Part shown: positions 11,128 to 24,281 of the stretch, piece after piece
Layout: every line of letters starts with the position of its first letter
How positions within the stretch are numbered: position 1 is the stretch's first letter
Assembly: GCA_002335605.1 (NCBI GenBank)
Contig: BEDY01000009.1
Location: forward strand, 434,001-498,000
Length of the DNA stretch: 64,000 nucleotides
Direction: 5' to 3'
From: Prillingera fragicola
Lineage: Eukaryota; Basidiomycota; Tremellomycetes; Trichosporonales; Trichosporonaceae
Translations under genes and position numbers: made by a program
Notes under the pieces: model-generated
Database searches by the model: none
The model's input: only the letters and a program-made list of their open reading frames with translations
Told to the model about the DNA's origin: nothing

Positions 11128-12904
11128 TGCTGATAGTGTACTGGGGGTGAGCTAGATGAGTTGCAGGCAAGAGTGAGTGAGGCAAATCGAGAGAGAGAGA
11201 GACGTAGATGTTTAGCGTCCCAGCGCCATTTAAGAACCACACGCCAGTCTAGCGTCTAGCGTCAGCAGGGGAGACCAGTCAGCATCATCAGCAACAGCAT
11301 TGTCACGACAGAGGCGCGGCGGCGGCGGTGAATGAGAGAATCAAAGTCTTTGATCTCGAAACAGGCACTGAATCAAGGTGTGGAGAGTAATGCTCTGTTT
11401 ATAGCCCCTAGCCACGGCTCTCGTCGTACACTCTGGCCACTCACAGCACAGTACTGCATCTCTCGACGGCGCCGTCATCGACCTGCATGCCAAGCTATCG
11501 GCCGCTGCGTGGTCACTGGCTGACAGCAGCCTCAGTTCGGGTCCGGGCATTCCTGGGGTCAAGAGGATGAAACTCGTGCTAGCCGTGCCTGGGCTGTTTC
11601 CTGTGGTCACTGTTTGTTCTTCTTGTTGCAGTAATCGACTCCAGCGTGTTGGTACCTGTTCTTTGCTCATTGGCCCCTCTCAAGCCCCGACCCCAGAGAG
11701 GAACAAATCTACTAGCCAAAGGTTTCGGCCGTGACAACTGCCAGACCAGACACTGCCGCGCGTCGTTGGGAAGCAAACTGGGTCAGTCTCCAGCGTTACA
11801 GAGGTACAAGAGGAACACAATGCCTCAGAGACCGCAAAGCCCCGTCGCAGACTTGGCGTGGTTGGAGCATGGTCTTTGCAGCGAAGCCTGGGCCCCAGTG
11901 GCCGCGCCAAGCGGCTCGTTGGGTCTGGTACACGACCAACTGGTGCACTTGTCCGGGATCCGGGAACACGCCGGGAACCGCTTCGGCGAGTACAGCTTCG
12001 GCGACTGGAACGAGACGTCGTAGCGCGTCGTCGTGAGTACGTCCAACGCGGCACGATACATGATCACGGGGTGTGCGGGTGAGATGGAGCTGTCATTCAC
12101 CGCGTTGCCGAGGTATGCGTCTTGGACAGAGGCTGTGGTGGGTGGCGACAAGGATGATCCGGGTCGGTGGGAGGGGGTGGGATGGCGGGGTGTTGAGCTC
12201 TGATCTCGGAGCATGCTGTGGATTCCTCCTCCGAGGTGAGCATTGACGCCTTTCCATGGCTTCCACGGATTGCGGCGTCACGTTGCTCTCTCATGCAGTC
12301 CACACGGCCTCTGCGCTGCGTGTTGTTGCCTGATGCTATCTGTGCACAGGTGGCCTCTGGGCCACAGTCCCGCGCGCCGCTTACTCTATTATCCACGTCT
12401 CTTCGACAACAAAGCAGCCACCACAGTTATCTAACACATGGCTCTTTCCGTCAAACACGGGTACCCGCTAATTGCCAGTGTTGTTCGGCCCGAACAGTCC
12501 TGTGCGCAGAGGCCATGGTCACGTCTAGTCACAGCTAGAGCTGGATGAGGAGATCCGAGCTCTCATGTACGGCGCTCCATGTCATTGCTTATTCTGCAGG
12601 TGCCACCCGAAGCGCCGAAGCGACAGTCCACCCAAATGCACAAGACGGAGCACCGTGTCGACTGCACTGTCCTCGGTGAACACGTAAATCACGTGATCTC
12701 GGAACCCGGAGGCTGGGAGGATCCTACCGACATTGCATCGGAACAAGAGTTACCCGAGGCTTTACGACGACTCGACCTGCCTGTTGCTCCTCCTCCTCGT
12801 CCACTGGGCCGCACAAGTCCCATGACTGCACTGCCGAAACCATATACAAAGGTAGCCAGCCTGATTTCTCTCCCTCCCCTGACCCCAACACTCACACGAC
12901 CACC
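11128..12904. other. Intergenic, divergent upstream region of SOD1 and the F-box gene
   Basis: These 1.8 kb between divergent start codons contain no frame with family resemblance. They include a (GA)7 microsatellite at 11189-11202 about 60 bp upstream of SOD1 and a TCACGTGA palindrome at 12689-12696 about 210 bp upstream of the F-box start. A non-coding transcript cannot be excluded. Confidence 0.5.
12689..12696. promoter_or_regulatory. Palindromic TCACGTGA (bHLH/Cbf1-type) site
   Basis: A perfect 8-bp palindrome containing CACGTG, located 209 bp upstream of the F-box gene start. Fungal Cbf1-like and other bHLH factors bind this sequence. Use in this organism is inferred. Confidence 0.4.
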
Positions 12905-14610
12905 ATGACCACAGCGACCCCACCACCACTGACACGCGACCCGCTCACGGTCTTTGACGATTTCCTCCTCTTGTCCATCTTTGAGCGTCTCGACCCCGAA
13001 GACGTCGTCGCGGCCTCGCGCGTGAGCTCGGGCTGGCGCTCCTTTCTGCGCCACTCGGGACGCTCTCTGTTCCGGCCGCTGTATGAGTCCCTCTGCGACC
13101 CGGGAGAGAGGCTGCGTGCTGCTCCGCGCAGCCGCGCGCTCAAGCGGGCCGGCGGCACGGGCGAGGACTGGTTCAAGCTGTGTAAGCTGCTCGGCTTTCC
13201 AGAGCTGACACTTTAGATGTCGACCACTTGAGGCTGCAGAGCCGCTGGCGTACGGGCCGGTTCACTGAAAAGTGGATCCCACTCGACGCGCTGGGCAACA
13301 AAAAGGAGTCGACTGTTGTCGGCGTCGACGAAGTGACGCAAAAGCTCATCACGACCGACTATATAGCCGAGCGCGACAGTCTGGAGCTCCGGTACGCGCC
13401 GCGCGACAAGACTGAGCAAGTCACGTACGTGCGGGGCGTGGGGCCGACGCTGTTTGCCGACGGCGACGTGTACATTCTGCAAGAGGCGTTTGAGACGCTC
13501 GGCGTCGTCGCGCCAGCGGCCAAGGCGTGTGCTGAGCGCCCCGGGTGGGTCAAGCTCGGGCACGAGGACACCAAGACTGTGGGCGACCTGCACGTCACCG
13601 GCCTGGATAGTGGTAAACCCACGCTCGTGTCGGTGTGCCGTACACGGCTGGGCGAAAGCGAGGTCTTCACCCTGCGGGCCTTCAACACGGACCAGACGTT
13701 TGAGACGTACACGACTCCCAAGACGGATTCGCCTTTCCACGTAACCGTGACCCAGGGCTTCTTCCTTTTGCGCAAGAAGACCGGCCTCGAAGTCTTCTCG
13801 CGCACGACGCAGCAACGGATCATGTGTCTCGACCGCGCCTGGCCGCCCAACGAGCTGTACCGCACCCTCCTGTGCCCACAGGCGTCCTACTCGATCACGC
13901 ACCGCACCCAATCTCTCCAAGCGGACCGCACGACCGGCTCCCGCCTGACGATCAGCGGGCACCGCGGCTCGGCCTTTCCCGTCGGCTTCAGCGCAGCGGG
14001 CACGGGCGCGATCAAGATTGCCGGCCCACACCTCCTCCTCTGCGGCAACCCCACCAACCTGGTGGTGATCACCAACTTTTCCTCGGTGTTCCGCGCAGCC
14101 GAAGCGCTGCGCGACGAAACCGCGCGCCTCCGCCTCGTAGCCGCCTACGCCGTCAGTCTCGAGTTTGGCGGCTTTGGCCAGACGGCAGTCATAGCGCACC
14201 GCCACCGCCTGGCGGTCGAGACGGGCAACCACCTGATCATCATCAACTCGCTCCCCGTCGGCCCCTTCCCGCCGACGACGGGGGACGTCGACGCCCTGCC
14301 CCCGCTCCCGCCGCTGGATGTGCTGCTCCTCGGCCGCCTCGTGAACGGCCCAGGGGACACGGAGAGCTGGGAACACTCTGGCTTCGACGCGCACAGGATC
14401 TACACCCTCCCGCTCCTGCATCAGCTGCCCAAGGCGCTCAGAGAGCAGAAACAGCGTAAGTCTGGCTGGAGGCGTTCCGTGGCTGTGCTGACACCGGAAG
14501 CGTTCCTGCAGGTAATCTCGTTTGAGGATGAGGACGCGCCTGTGGGCGTCGACTCGAGTCTGGCCGCGGGGGCGGCGGCGGGCGACGAGAGCTTGTGGGC
14601 CAAGCAGTAG
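12905..14610 (+). CDS. F-box domain protein with large C-terminal domain of unknown function
   Basis: Likely substrate receptor of an SCF ubiquitin ligase. Exons 12905-13181, 13217-14455 and 14501-14610 give about 541 residues. The F-box lies at residues 15-55 (LTVFDDFLLLSIFERLDPED, then VVAASRVSSGWRSFLRH), which would bind Skp1. The remaining 480 residues are rich in beta strands and contain repeated segments such as ISGHRGSAFPVG, but I do not recognise WD40 or LRR repeats. The last intron has two possible ends. The nearer acceptor (14500), 15 nt after a CTGAC branch site, keeps the frame and yields FLQVISFEDEDAP near the C-terminus; the CAG at 14511 would instead stop after ten more nucleotides. 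I favour the first. Confidence 0.8.
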
Positions 14611-14999
14611 GCGGGCGTGCGTGCTGATAGAAGGCGGCAGGGGCTTGATATATAGGACGGAAGAGGGCAAGTGGGCAAGAGTGCAAGAGAGCAAGAAGCA
14701 AGAGGCATGAGAACGAGAAGAGCAAGGACGATCAAGCTGGCATCAATACAAGTACAATCTGTAACTGGACAATGAATTGGGATCTGGGACACTGCTTCGT
14801 CGACTGACAGTCCTCGTCACTCGCGCTTTGCGCTCGCTGTCGTCGTCGTACACATCGAAAAACATGCATGCAAACGTGCTCTGGGGCCAAAAGGAAGAAA
14901 ATGATGAGAGTATGTAATGCTGAGAGGAGAGGGCAGGCGGAAGGGGGTCTAGGTACGTGTCGGGGGCCCGTCCAACGACAGCCTCGAGGTAGCACGTCG
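14611..14999. other. Short convergent intergenic region
   Basis: Lies between the stop codons of the F-box gene and the convergent serine-rich gene. No gene or structured element is visible. Confidence 0.55.
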
Positions 15000-17900
15000 C
15001 TACAAGCCCATGATGGCCGAGGTTGCAGCCCAGAGCAGATCGATAGTCTGGCGACCATTCTCGCTGAGCCCCGTGCCGCGCCACTCCTCGTAGCCTGTTG
15101 GGCCCCACGCCGACTCGCCCTTGCAGAGCCCGAGACGGTCGAGGCCCTCGAGGACAAACTCGACGCCCGACGACGGCGAGTGGCACACGGCAATGACTGT
15201 CGGGAACGCGCGGCCGGACATGACCGTGTCGCTCGAGACGCTCGTGGCCGAGAGGAGCTCGTGCTCGGGCATCGTGGCGGTCGTCTCTAGAGGAGGAGTG
15301 TGCAGGCCCACGGGCTTGCCGGTGCGCATCTGCTCGGTCCACTGCTCGAGGGCAATGACGGGGACCTCGGGCTCGGAGCGGAGGTTCTCCACGTCGACGA
15401 CCTTTGCGACGACGCGGAACGACTTGAACGGCAGTGGCTGAAAGTTGCCCGACTCGTTGTGGTTGCGATTGCCCAGTATGGGCACAAAGTCGTGCCACTC
15501 GGACGGCGGGGTCGTTGGCGGCGGAGGAATGGAAATGTGCTTGGCGTCAGACAGGACCGGAATCTCGTGCCGGCTGCCGCGCGGGCGGAGCAGCTTAGGC
15601 AGCCGAAGCGCCGACTGGTTGTGGCCCTCGAGCGTCTCGTGCGCAGGCGACTCTGTTATGCGGAAGAGCGTCGAGTTGGAGCCGGTGCGAGCCTCGTGGG
15701 GTGCCGCGTTGAACGGCGTAAACCACACCAGCAGCGCTTGCCTCGGCCCATCGACAAAGAAAGGGTTGATAAACGGCTGCGTGGCAGCAGGCGTGTGAGG
15801 CGGCGGCGGTGGCAAGCCCTTTTCAGACTCGATAGGAATAACCATGGCAAGTGCCTCGTCCGGCACGCCCTCCCACGCCTTGCCCTCCTTCCACGGCAGA
15901 CCACCGTTCTGCTCATCCTCGATACCAAGCCCGAGCGAGCCAAACTGCACATCGTCGGCGAGCCAGTCTTCCTCCAAAGTCGAGTCAGTCATGTACCGGC
16001 TCGACTGCTGGGACGACGCTGACGCCGAATCACTGCGGTCAGACGGGGACGCTCGCAACGGCGGCTTGGACGACAGAGACGACGACAGGTTCTGGGCACC
16101 GTTCGTACCCCACAGGTTGCCATGTATCTTCCTGCGGTCCTCATAGTCCTTGGCGAGACTCGAGGCCTTGAACAGGCTGCGCTTGAGCACACCACCAAAT
16201 GACGACTTCTTCTTGTCGTCGTCATCCTTTTTGGATCGCCGGTTAAACTTTTCCTCCTTTTCTTCCTTTGGAGGTGACAGGTTGGGCGGGGAGTGGGGAG
16301 TCGCGCGCGGAATGGGCACAGCAGTGGCGCCAGAGTCCTGGCTGTTGATGCGGTCCTTGCGCTCCACCTCTGGAGCCTCGCTAATGCTCTGGCGGTTGCG
16401 CGAGGCAGCAGCAAAGCGGCGCGATACACGGCTACCACGCGACGACAGCTCGCGGTGAACGTTGAACGGCAGCTTGACACCGCCATTCTCCGTGTGCACC
16501 ATCTTGCTCGCGAGCGTGTACGCCAGGGTTGGCGACAGGACGAGCGGCTGCGGTGCATTCGGGACGTTGATCGACTCGACGACCATGGCGCGTGGCTTGA
16601 TCGGCGTCTCGAGCTCGTACTCGCGCGTTGTCGTGCGGCGAATGTGCCATATCGTTCCCGACTCCACAGACCGGACATCCCCGTTGGGCATGATCTCAAA
16701 GCGACCGGCTCCAGGAGCGTCCCGCTCGGCGCGGGGTCTCGTAACCACCTGGCTCAGAGGATCGACCATGTCGTGCATAGGGAAAGGGTCGGACCGAGAC
16801 GAGCTCGGCTTGCACATGCGGAACGTCCACTCGCCGCGGCGACCTCCATACTCGTCGTCAAACGCGCCAACAAACTTTGCAAAGCTGTCCTCCTCCTCGC
16901 TTGGCGCGAGTCGTGCCGACGGTCCACTGTCAAAGCTGTTGGCCAAGCTCTTACGCTTGTTGGAGCCTGTGCTACCCTCTCGTCCAAGGTTTGTTTTCGA
17001 TCCGGCAAGGATAAAGTCAATGTCAAACTCGGACAGGTCTACCGGTGCTGGTGGATGCAAGGAAGGCGGCAATGGTGCAGGGAGCGGCGCAGACGCGAGG
17101 TTTCGCGAGTTGAGGAGATGGGTGGCGCGATGGAGGGCAAGAGTCGCAGGAAGAAGACGCGGGACAGGATCGGAAAGGGGCATGAGCGGGGGTAGGGGAC
17201 GCATGGGGGTCTGGAATTGTCAGTGCTGCTGCTATCCAAGCTAGACTCACGTCATCATACGGTAGACTGTCCGGATTGTCCCAAACATTTTGATCCTCAA
17301 ACGACGGGATGGTTTGGGATTGAGGCGTGCGGCCAGGTATACTAACAGGCAAGCTTGGTCGCCTTCCAAGACCGCCATCGCGCGTGAGCTGAACGTTGGA
17401 TATTGATGGTGGTGAAGGGAACTGGGGGAAATGGCCTGCCACTGCTGGCGGTGTTTCTGGCTTTTGCACCCTCTCCCACACCAGCAAGCTCTGGCGACGA
17501 GTGCTTGCGGGCGACGACGGCGTAGCGCTGTGGCCGCCAAGCGACAGGCGTGCCCGCGCGCGCCGACTGTCCTCTCCGTAGGTAGCGGCGAGGAATGCTC
17601 GTCGCTGGCGGTCAGCCTCCTCTTGCTCTGTGAGCTCAAAGGCAGACATGCCGTTTCGCGGCTTGAGCAAGGACAGTGCAGCTATGCGTGACTCATCATT
17701 GCTGTCGGTACCGCGGGATGACGACGCCTGTGGTGCCTCGGGAGGACTGCCAAACTTGAATCCTTCATCTATGTGGGCAGCCAAGCTTCCGCGAGCAGAA
17801 GCCAACGGGGTGGCGGTCAGCTTGTCACCGCTGGGCCCAGTCCATGCGCCGTAGTAGAGGTGCGGCAAACTACCACGGCGAGCATCTGCCACAGCGGCAG

Positions 17901-18818
17901 CCGCGCTACCCCGGCGGCTTCCTTGGGCGTATTCCATCGTGCGCGCATGCTGGGGCGGGATTGTGCCTTCGGTGTTGGTATGGGTGGAGAGACGAGCGGT
18001 GACAAGAGCTCGTGTTGGCGATGGCGCGGCAAGTGTTGGGAGTGACGGAGTGAGGGAGGAGCGGCGCTTTGACGAGTTGAAGTTGGCTGGCGGGGCAAGA
18101 TTAGGCAGGGAAGGCGTAAGGGACGAGCGCCTCTTCCCGCCGCCCAGACTCGAGGCGTAGGAAGGCCGCGTTGCTGTCAAGTTGGATCCTACACTTGCTA
18201 CCGAGTCGCGTCGCGAGTGGTCGAGAGAGTACTCGTTGTTCAGCGCGCTAAAGCCAATGCTGCGCATCGGCGACGACGCGACCGACGCCGCGTCGATAGA
18301 ATGCTGAACCTGTGGAGGAGCCACGGGGGAAATGACGTTTAGCCCCAGAGGAGTGAGGGATCCGCGTCGGGGGTGGTGGGTGTGGATGAATTGTGGAGGA
18401 TGGGTGACAGAGATGACAGAGGGAGTGGGGGGAGCAGACGATGGACCGACAAACGAGTGCCGAAGACTAGATGAAGCATCAGTAAAAGCGGACTGACGGT
18501 TACTCACTCGTCCTTGATCTCGGGGAACAGCAATGTTTTTGGTGCACTTTCTAAAGGCTCTATTCCAGTGTGGCGGCTCGAGACGCTGTCCTTGCGGCGA
18601 GTTGGGAACGCGCCCGGGACCCCGCCCCGTTGAGCCTCAGAGTTGTGGACAAGACTGGCCAGCGAGCTCTCAATGGCTGGGGAGAGGCCGTTGCCTTGGC
18701 TTTGAGCCTCTGGCGACTTGTCAACCAGAGAACCCATGGCCGGTTCGTCGCCCACTGCCTTGCTTGACGTGGGAGCGGCGACTTCTGGTGTTTGTGTTGC
18801 GTCCTCTGACATTGTCAC
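15000..18818 (-). CDS. Large serine-rich protein of unknown function
   Basis: Three exons (18818-18508, 18466-17251, 17210-15000; introns of 41 and 40 nt) give about 1245 residues. The first 700 are low-complexity Ser/Thr/Pro with repeated basic SLTPSLPxLAxP phospho-site-like units (near 18020-18140). A more ordered core follows: GEWTFRMCKP, then GRFEIMPNGDVRSVESGTIWHIRR, reading like a beta-rich module at about residues 560-650. A Lys/Asp/Glu-rich linker and another ordered C-terminal part (QALLVWFTPFNAAPHE, HDFVPILGNRN, SFRVVAKVVDVENL, ending QTIDLLWAATSAIMGL) complete it. There are no transmembrane segments. I do not recognise the family; the ordered C-terminus suggests a conserved fungal domain rather than pure disorder. 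A second ATG two codons downstream (18812) is an equally good start. Confidence 0.75.
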
Positions 18819-21800
18819 GACGACAACGACGGCGAGCTATGCGGGGCGGGGAGCGAGCCTTCGGCGACCCGGGCTGCTCCCTGCTACGCTGCTGCTACGT
18901 CCTTTTGACGCACGGAGCGTGCTAGGACACGCAAATGGCCGTGGTCGTTGCAGGCGACACACAAGCAGCGAGTAGTGCGCAATGTCCCAGTGCCTGGTAT
19001 CCGCGGCGGCGGGGTTCCTTCTTGCCCCGGCGGCGGAGACGCTATGAACAGTGGAGCGGAGCGCTAGCAGCTGCGGCGACGACAACAACGATGGTTACTG
19101 GGGACAAGGCATGAGCTGGCGAGTCGGCACGATGCCATGCAGGAAGGGGGATGGGGGTAGTCGGGAGGGGTTTTGGGAGAACAGACGGGATGGGCAAGGA
19201 ACCGTCTCAGTTGGTTGTTGGTCGACACCAAAATGATGCCGCGGTTGGTTTACAGGTGGGCGCGCTGGCACCAGTCGTGAGCAAGAGAGTCTAGCTGGAT
19301 GCAATGTTGATGTGTCGAGGTGGTGGTGGGGGTAGTGGTCCGAGTGTTGTGGGCGGTGACAGTCGTGGAAATTAAGAAGTAGGAGGGAGCCAGGTGGGCG
19401 AGGAGGTGGATGATGTGGGAGAGGGAAGGAGGAGGAAGAGGTGCGGGCAAGGCGGCTTGTGCGTTGCTCGTGCGGGTGTGCGGCGGGTGGAGGGGGGGCG
19501 CAGCAGTGTTACAGGCAGGCAATGGGCGCCAGAGCAGCAGCAGCAGGAACAGAGTGCGATGCGTCGTAGGTTGGTGGTGGTGGATTGAAGAATATGTGTA
19601 TACAGTTGGGATGACTCAAAGCCAGTTGTCCAGACCACAGCAACCGCCAGCACCAGGAGGGCAGGAGCAACAGCAGTGAGGGGGGAAGGCGCAAGGGACT
19701 GGGTGGTCAAGGTGAGTGGTGGGTGCATCAGCGCCGGGCCAGTGTACGGACGAGGGAACGGCGGAGGCGGAGGCGGCGGCAGCGCAGCGGGCGGGGGCTA
19801 AGCGTCTGCAGCTCAGTCAGCCAGGAACAGGGCCTGTGACGGAGGATGCCCCTAGGGAAAGGCGTGTTGTTCAGGGACACGAGCACAAGTTGCCTTCCCT
19901 GGTTGAAAAAAGATCCAGCGCCAGGAGCAGGGAGGGAAGGTGGGACCGAGGAAGGAGGCAAGGAGGAGGGCAGCGGGCAGCCCGCAGAGGAGCAGCAGCA
20001 GGAGCGAGTGTTTGCCAGCAGGGAAGGAGGTTCTTTCTGCTACTACGCACGGTCTGGGTGCCCAGGAACGGATCATCAGCACCCAGAATCCTCTCTGCCT
20101 CTCGGACTGCAGCATGGTCTGTTAGTAGTCCAACAGCTAGCATTGTCATGCACTACTTGCAGCTGACAGCGGCTGGTTCTAGTACGCCGAACACGTACAA
20201 AAGGATTCAAGACGACGACGCTGGCACTTATCATCCGAGTGAGCCTACAGCCTACAGTCAATGCGCGCGCTTAGACCCAGAGGACATTTTCCCTCCAGTG
20301 TGTCGTTCCTGGCCAGGCACCACCTAGCAGCTCACGATACTTCAAGCTCAAAAGTCTACTCTACTTTGCATCGTACACTTTATGACGCTGCAATGGCCAT
20401 GCATAGGACACAGGTAGCAAAGACACCTAAAAGGCAGATCGCTCCCCCCTCACTCACGCCGCCCATTCAGCCAGCCCCCATGCCGCCCGAAACGGACCAT
20501 CAGGAGCATCACTCAAACGGTATGTCACAAAGGGGTGTCTTGAATGGCGCCGCCACTCGCTGCCCCTGTTGGTGTTCTTGGCCCAATCAGTAGCGTCTCC
20601 ACGCTCCAAGAGTCAGACGTGCTGCAAAGTACGGTATGGTATGCATTCCAAGCCATGCAATGCAAACCCCTACTCTATACCTGTTCGGTAAGCCGTGGCT
20701 GGAGGGATCTACCGGTTGCACACCTTGCCCTGGGGTGCACAGATGCACAGGTGCACAGGCTCACAACCGAGCGCAGCGTGCACGTTCAGCGCTGTGCGTT
20801 GCGTTCAGAAGATCACAAGATACACAAATCTACACATAAGACGCGTACACTAATGCAAGGTGCAAGACGCTGTTCATCGTCGTTGCTGATTAATCATTCA
20901 ACCAACAGCCTAGTGTCGACTGAGATGCACAGGCACCACACTCCGGTATCGGATAGCTAGTGGTGTCTCAGCAGTGTCCCGAGCTACTCGAGCTGGGCCA
21001 ACACGTGCTGCCACTAGACTGGTTGAGTGATAACCATGAGACTGATCTCGGCGCCACACTCTGCTGCACCAACACAGCAAGCGGCTTCATTGTCAAAACA
21101 AAGAACATTGCAGCTCGCCACACCCAGATTACGTCCGAGATAGGAACCCATTGCCGGACAAGTACGACATCCTCCCTCTGTGCTGCTCACCAGCAGGCAC
21201 CTTCTGGCACCCGACCCGATACGGGGCCGCGGCAATGCCGATCCTGCCCTCTATGTGCACCTTGTCTGTGCTGCTCGCTAGTTGTCGCAAGTCAGAGGAG
21301 CCGCTTCATGCCTCAGCGACCCGTGCCAGCCCTCGCGAGTTAGCTCGGTTGCACCAGCACGGTGCGAACTGCGCAACGAGCCATAACTGTTGCAAGGACC
21401 AGCACCAGGAGCCGCTCGTTCCAGTCCTTGATGTCATGAAGGGCCTGGGACCTGCTGCTCCCCAAGGATCTGCAGCAGCAAGTGACTCAGCAGCAACGCA
21501 ACCTGCACCCTCCAAGGCAGGAGCGTACGCAGCAGCGTCGTACTGCGCTGCGCACTGATTTGCAGGAACTAATGCGGAACAGCCTGGCCACCTTCCGTGC
21601 CCCCGTGGGATCGTCGTTGCGTCCGGCTGGTATCTCCCAAGCTCCCAATTGAAAAATCTTTGATGGTTATTGTTGATTATCAGCCGTGTCTTACCTGCCT
21701 GCTTGTCCGCTTGCTCGGAAGCTCGCTGCCGCGTATGCCGCCGGCTTTGGCGGAGACTTGATCTGCTAGAGTTGAGGCTTGTCTGTGGGTCATGGTGGCA

Positions 21801-22112
21801 GGATTAACCATCTCGCGTCTGGAGCTCAGAGGCAGAACGCTTGGGAGTGAACAGGCCTGCACCTAGCAGCATATAGGCTTGCCTGGACAGTGGCAAGAGA
21901 AGGGAGCCAAGTCGCCATCCAGAGGCCAGAGATCCAGAGATGATTACCAGAGACCCATCTCGCTTGTCGTGCCTGATTGTCAAAAGTGGAGGTCCATCTC
22001 ATCACCGTAACAACCTCGCCGGGGTCATTGTCACATCTCCTGCCTACGTCCACGACTCTCCCCATCAACTCATCCAGCACCAGCTGTTGCACGACTGGAC
22101 ATCCTCGGAACA
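18819..22112. other. 3.3-kb divergent intergenic region without a recognisable gene
   Basis: This is the longest gene-free stretch between two annotated genes in the window, separating the starts of the serine-rich gene (-) and the GT90 gene (+). Only short frames without family resemblance occur. The part next to the serine-rich gene is pyrimidine-rich on its sense strand (about 19100-19500), which fits a promoter and long 5' leader. No transposon ends or long repeats are evident by eye. Confidence 0.5.
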
Positions 22113-24281
22113 ATGCACGCCGCGCGCCAACGCACCTCCAGCTCAGCAAGCGGCAGCAACACAAGCCTAGACCAAGCCGGCCGCTCCCCGCTCAACAACA
22201 GTGAGCGCGACGACGGCGACGGGGACGACGAGTCCGAACAGCGCGGCAAGCCCCGCAAACCCAGAACAAAAACCAAACGCCGCCCCCACCTCTCAGGCGT
22301 ACACATCCCACTCCTCCCCCGCTCCGCCTCCCCGCTCTCCTCACCCAGCTCCCCCGGCATCCCCGCGCCATCCACAGCGCGAAGGCGACACGCCAAGCAA
22401 CCATGGCTATGGATTCAGGCGCGGCGGCGGCCCCGGCGTGCCCTCCTCCTTGCGCTCGTCCTCCTCCTGCTCCTCGCCAACCTCCTCTCCGACCGCGTCG
22501 CCGACGCGCTGTACGACCTGCGGCACGCCCTCGACAGCCCGGGGCCGTGCGAGTTTGTGTCCCCTGTCGAGGCCTACGCGCAAGATTTGGCGCGGATACG
22601 TGCCGCCGCCGGTGTGGGATCTGGGAGCGTCGCGGGGGAACACACCTACAGCCCCACGGGCCACCTGCTCGTGACGCCTGGGGCTGCGCATCCGATCCCG
22701 CAGCTGCTCGAGCGGGGGGAGGCGGCGTGGCGGGGCCTGGTTGCTCGGCAGTCTAGGACGCTCCCGCAGGCTGTGGCAGAGTATGAGCGGCGATACGGGC
22801 GTGCACCCCCGCGCGGATTTGGGTCGTGGTGGGAGTTTGCGGTAAAGCACAAGGTCGTGTTGGTGGACGAGTATGATGGGATCGACGCCGATCTGGCGCC
22901 GTTTGCTGCGCTGCCGCGGTCCGTGTTGAGGAAGCGGTTGGCAGAGGTTGGAAAGCTCGCCCAGACGTTTTCGATTAGCGTCGACGGCAAGGAGGTGAAC
23001 GTGGAGATTGAGGAGAGCGGGTTGAAGTGGCATGGGACGCGGCCGAGGGCGAGGGATATTGCTAGGTGAGTCGGCGACGCCGTCATTGCTCACCCCAGTC
23101 TCATCCAGTCGGTCAAGAAGCGCTTGCCACGCGTCACGGCCGTGTTTAGCATTTTCGACCAGCCGCAGATCTACGTCCCGTGGCGCGCGACCCACGAGGA
23201 CGAGCCCGACTCGTCGACCATCACCATCGCCCAGTCCTGCGCGCCCGACTCGCGCATGCACAACGGCAGCGAGCCAGAGGGGAGGTCGTTTGTGTACGAC
23301 TCGTTGGCATCCGTAGACTTTTGTCAGAGTACGTCTCCTGTGCTGTGGCCGCTGACTTCAGATCCATATCTCGTCCCCTTGCACGGTCTCACCATCGAGC
23401 CCCACACCCCCGAGAGCTACCCCAAGCCACACACCCGCGCCCTGCCAGTCTTCAGCCTAGCAAAGACAAGTCTCAAGTACGTACCCCTCGCAGCCGCTCT
23501 GACACGCAGCGCGGACATTCTCATCCCGCCGCTGGAACAGTTTTTTGACCGTGTCCGCCGCGACCCCGAGTGGGAGGACAAGACTGACTCGCGTCTCGCA
23601 TGGCGCGGCGCAGCGACTGGTATCTCGATGATGACGCACGACGTCGCATGGCGCAACTCGCCTCGCTTCCGCCTGCATGCCTATGCCAACAATGCCTCTG
23701 ACGCCGCGTTCGAGTACATGGTCCCCAAACTCCAAGGCGACGCCCTCGGCTTCACCCTCGAGACGACACCAGCCAAGGACGCCGTGTCACACTTTTACGA
23801 CATGAAGCTCGCCGGCAAGCCCATCCAGTGCTCCACCGCCGACGGCACCTGCGCGGCCATCGCGCGCGAGTACCCGCCAGCAGGGCACCAGACGCCGACC
23901 GAGCTGTACAAGTACAAGTTTCTGTTCGACATTGACGGCAACGGCTGGAGCGGCCGCTTCCGCCGGCTGATGGGCACGCGCTCCGTCGTCCTCAAAGCGG
24001 GCGTGTTCCGCGAATGGTTCCAACCCCACCTCATCCCGTGGTACCACTACGTGCCGGTCAAGCTCGACTACAGCGATTTGGGGGACACCATGGCCTTTCT
24101 CGCCGGCGCGCCCGGCCGGCCCGAGATGGCGTTTGACGCCACGGCAAAGGCGCTAGGGCACAATGGCAGGTGCTTTGTGCAGCGCATGTACCGGTATGCC
24201 GACCTGCAGGCCTATGTCCTCCGGCTCCTGCTCGAGTATGCGCGGTTGGTCGAGGGCGCCGACGAGCCGTCTGGCTCGTAA
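22113..24281 (+). CDS. CAP10-family glycosyltransferase (GT90), type II membrane protein
   Basis: Predicted Golgi glycosyltransferase of about 700 residues in three exons (22113-23065, 23099-23328, 23362-24281; both introns 33 nt). A basic, Ser-rich cytosolic tail of about 115 residues precedes one transmembrane anchor (ALLLALVLLLLLANLL) and a lumenal domain. GT90/CAP10 features include the first-half motif RGFGSWWEFAVKHKV, the CQNPYLVPLHG sequence formed across the second splice, AWRGAATGI (the conserved WRG), and DIDGNGWSGRFRRLMGTRSVVLK followed by YHYVPVKLDYSDL. Relatives in Cryptococcus include Cap10, needed for capsule, and the xylosyltransferase Cxt1. Substrate here is unknown; xylose transfer to glycans is a reasonable guess from the family, not shown by sequence. 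Confidence 0.9.

Noticed and set aside
14512..14535. Early stop in the F-box protein through the CAG acceptor at 14511
   Set aside because: The acceptor at 14500 has the branch-to-AG distance typical of this genome and keeps 36 more protein-like codons.
13213..14694. 493-codon open frame antisense to the F-box gene
   Set aside because: No family resemblance, and it overlaps the coding exons and ordered protein of the sense strand. Openness is explained by codon bias.
19250..20327. Open frames of 100-200 codons between the serine-rich and GT90 genes
   Set aside because: Compositionally biased, overlapping in several frames on both strands, and without any recognisable motif.
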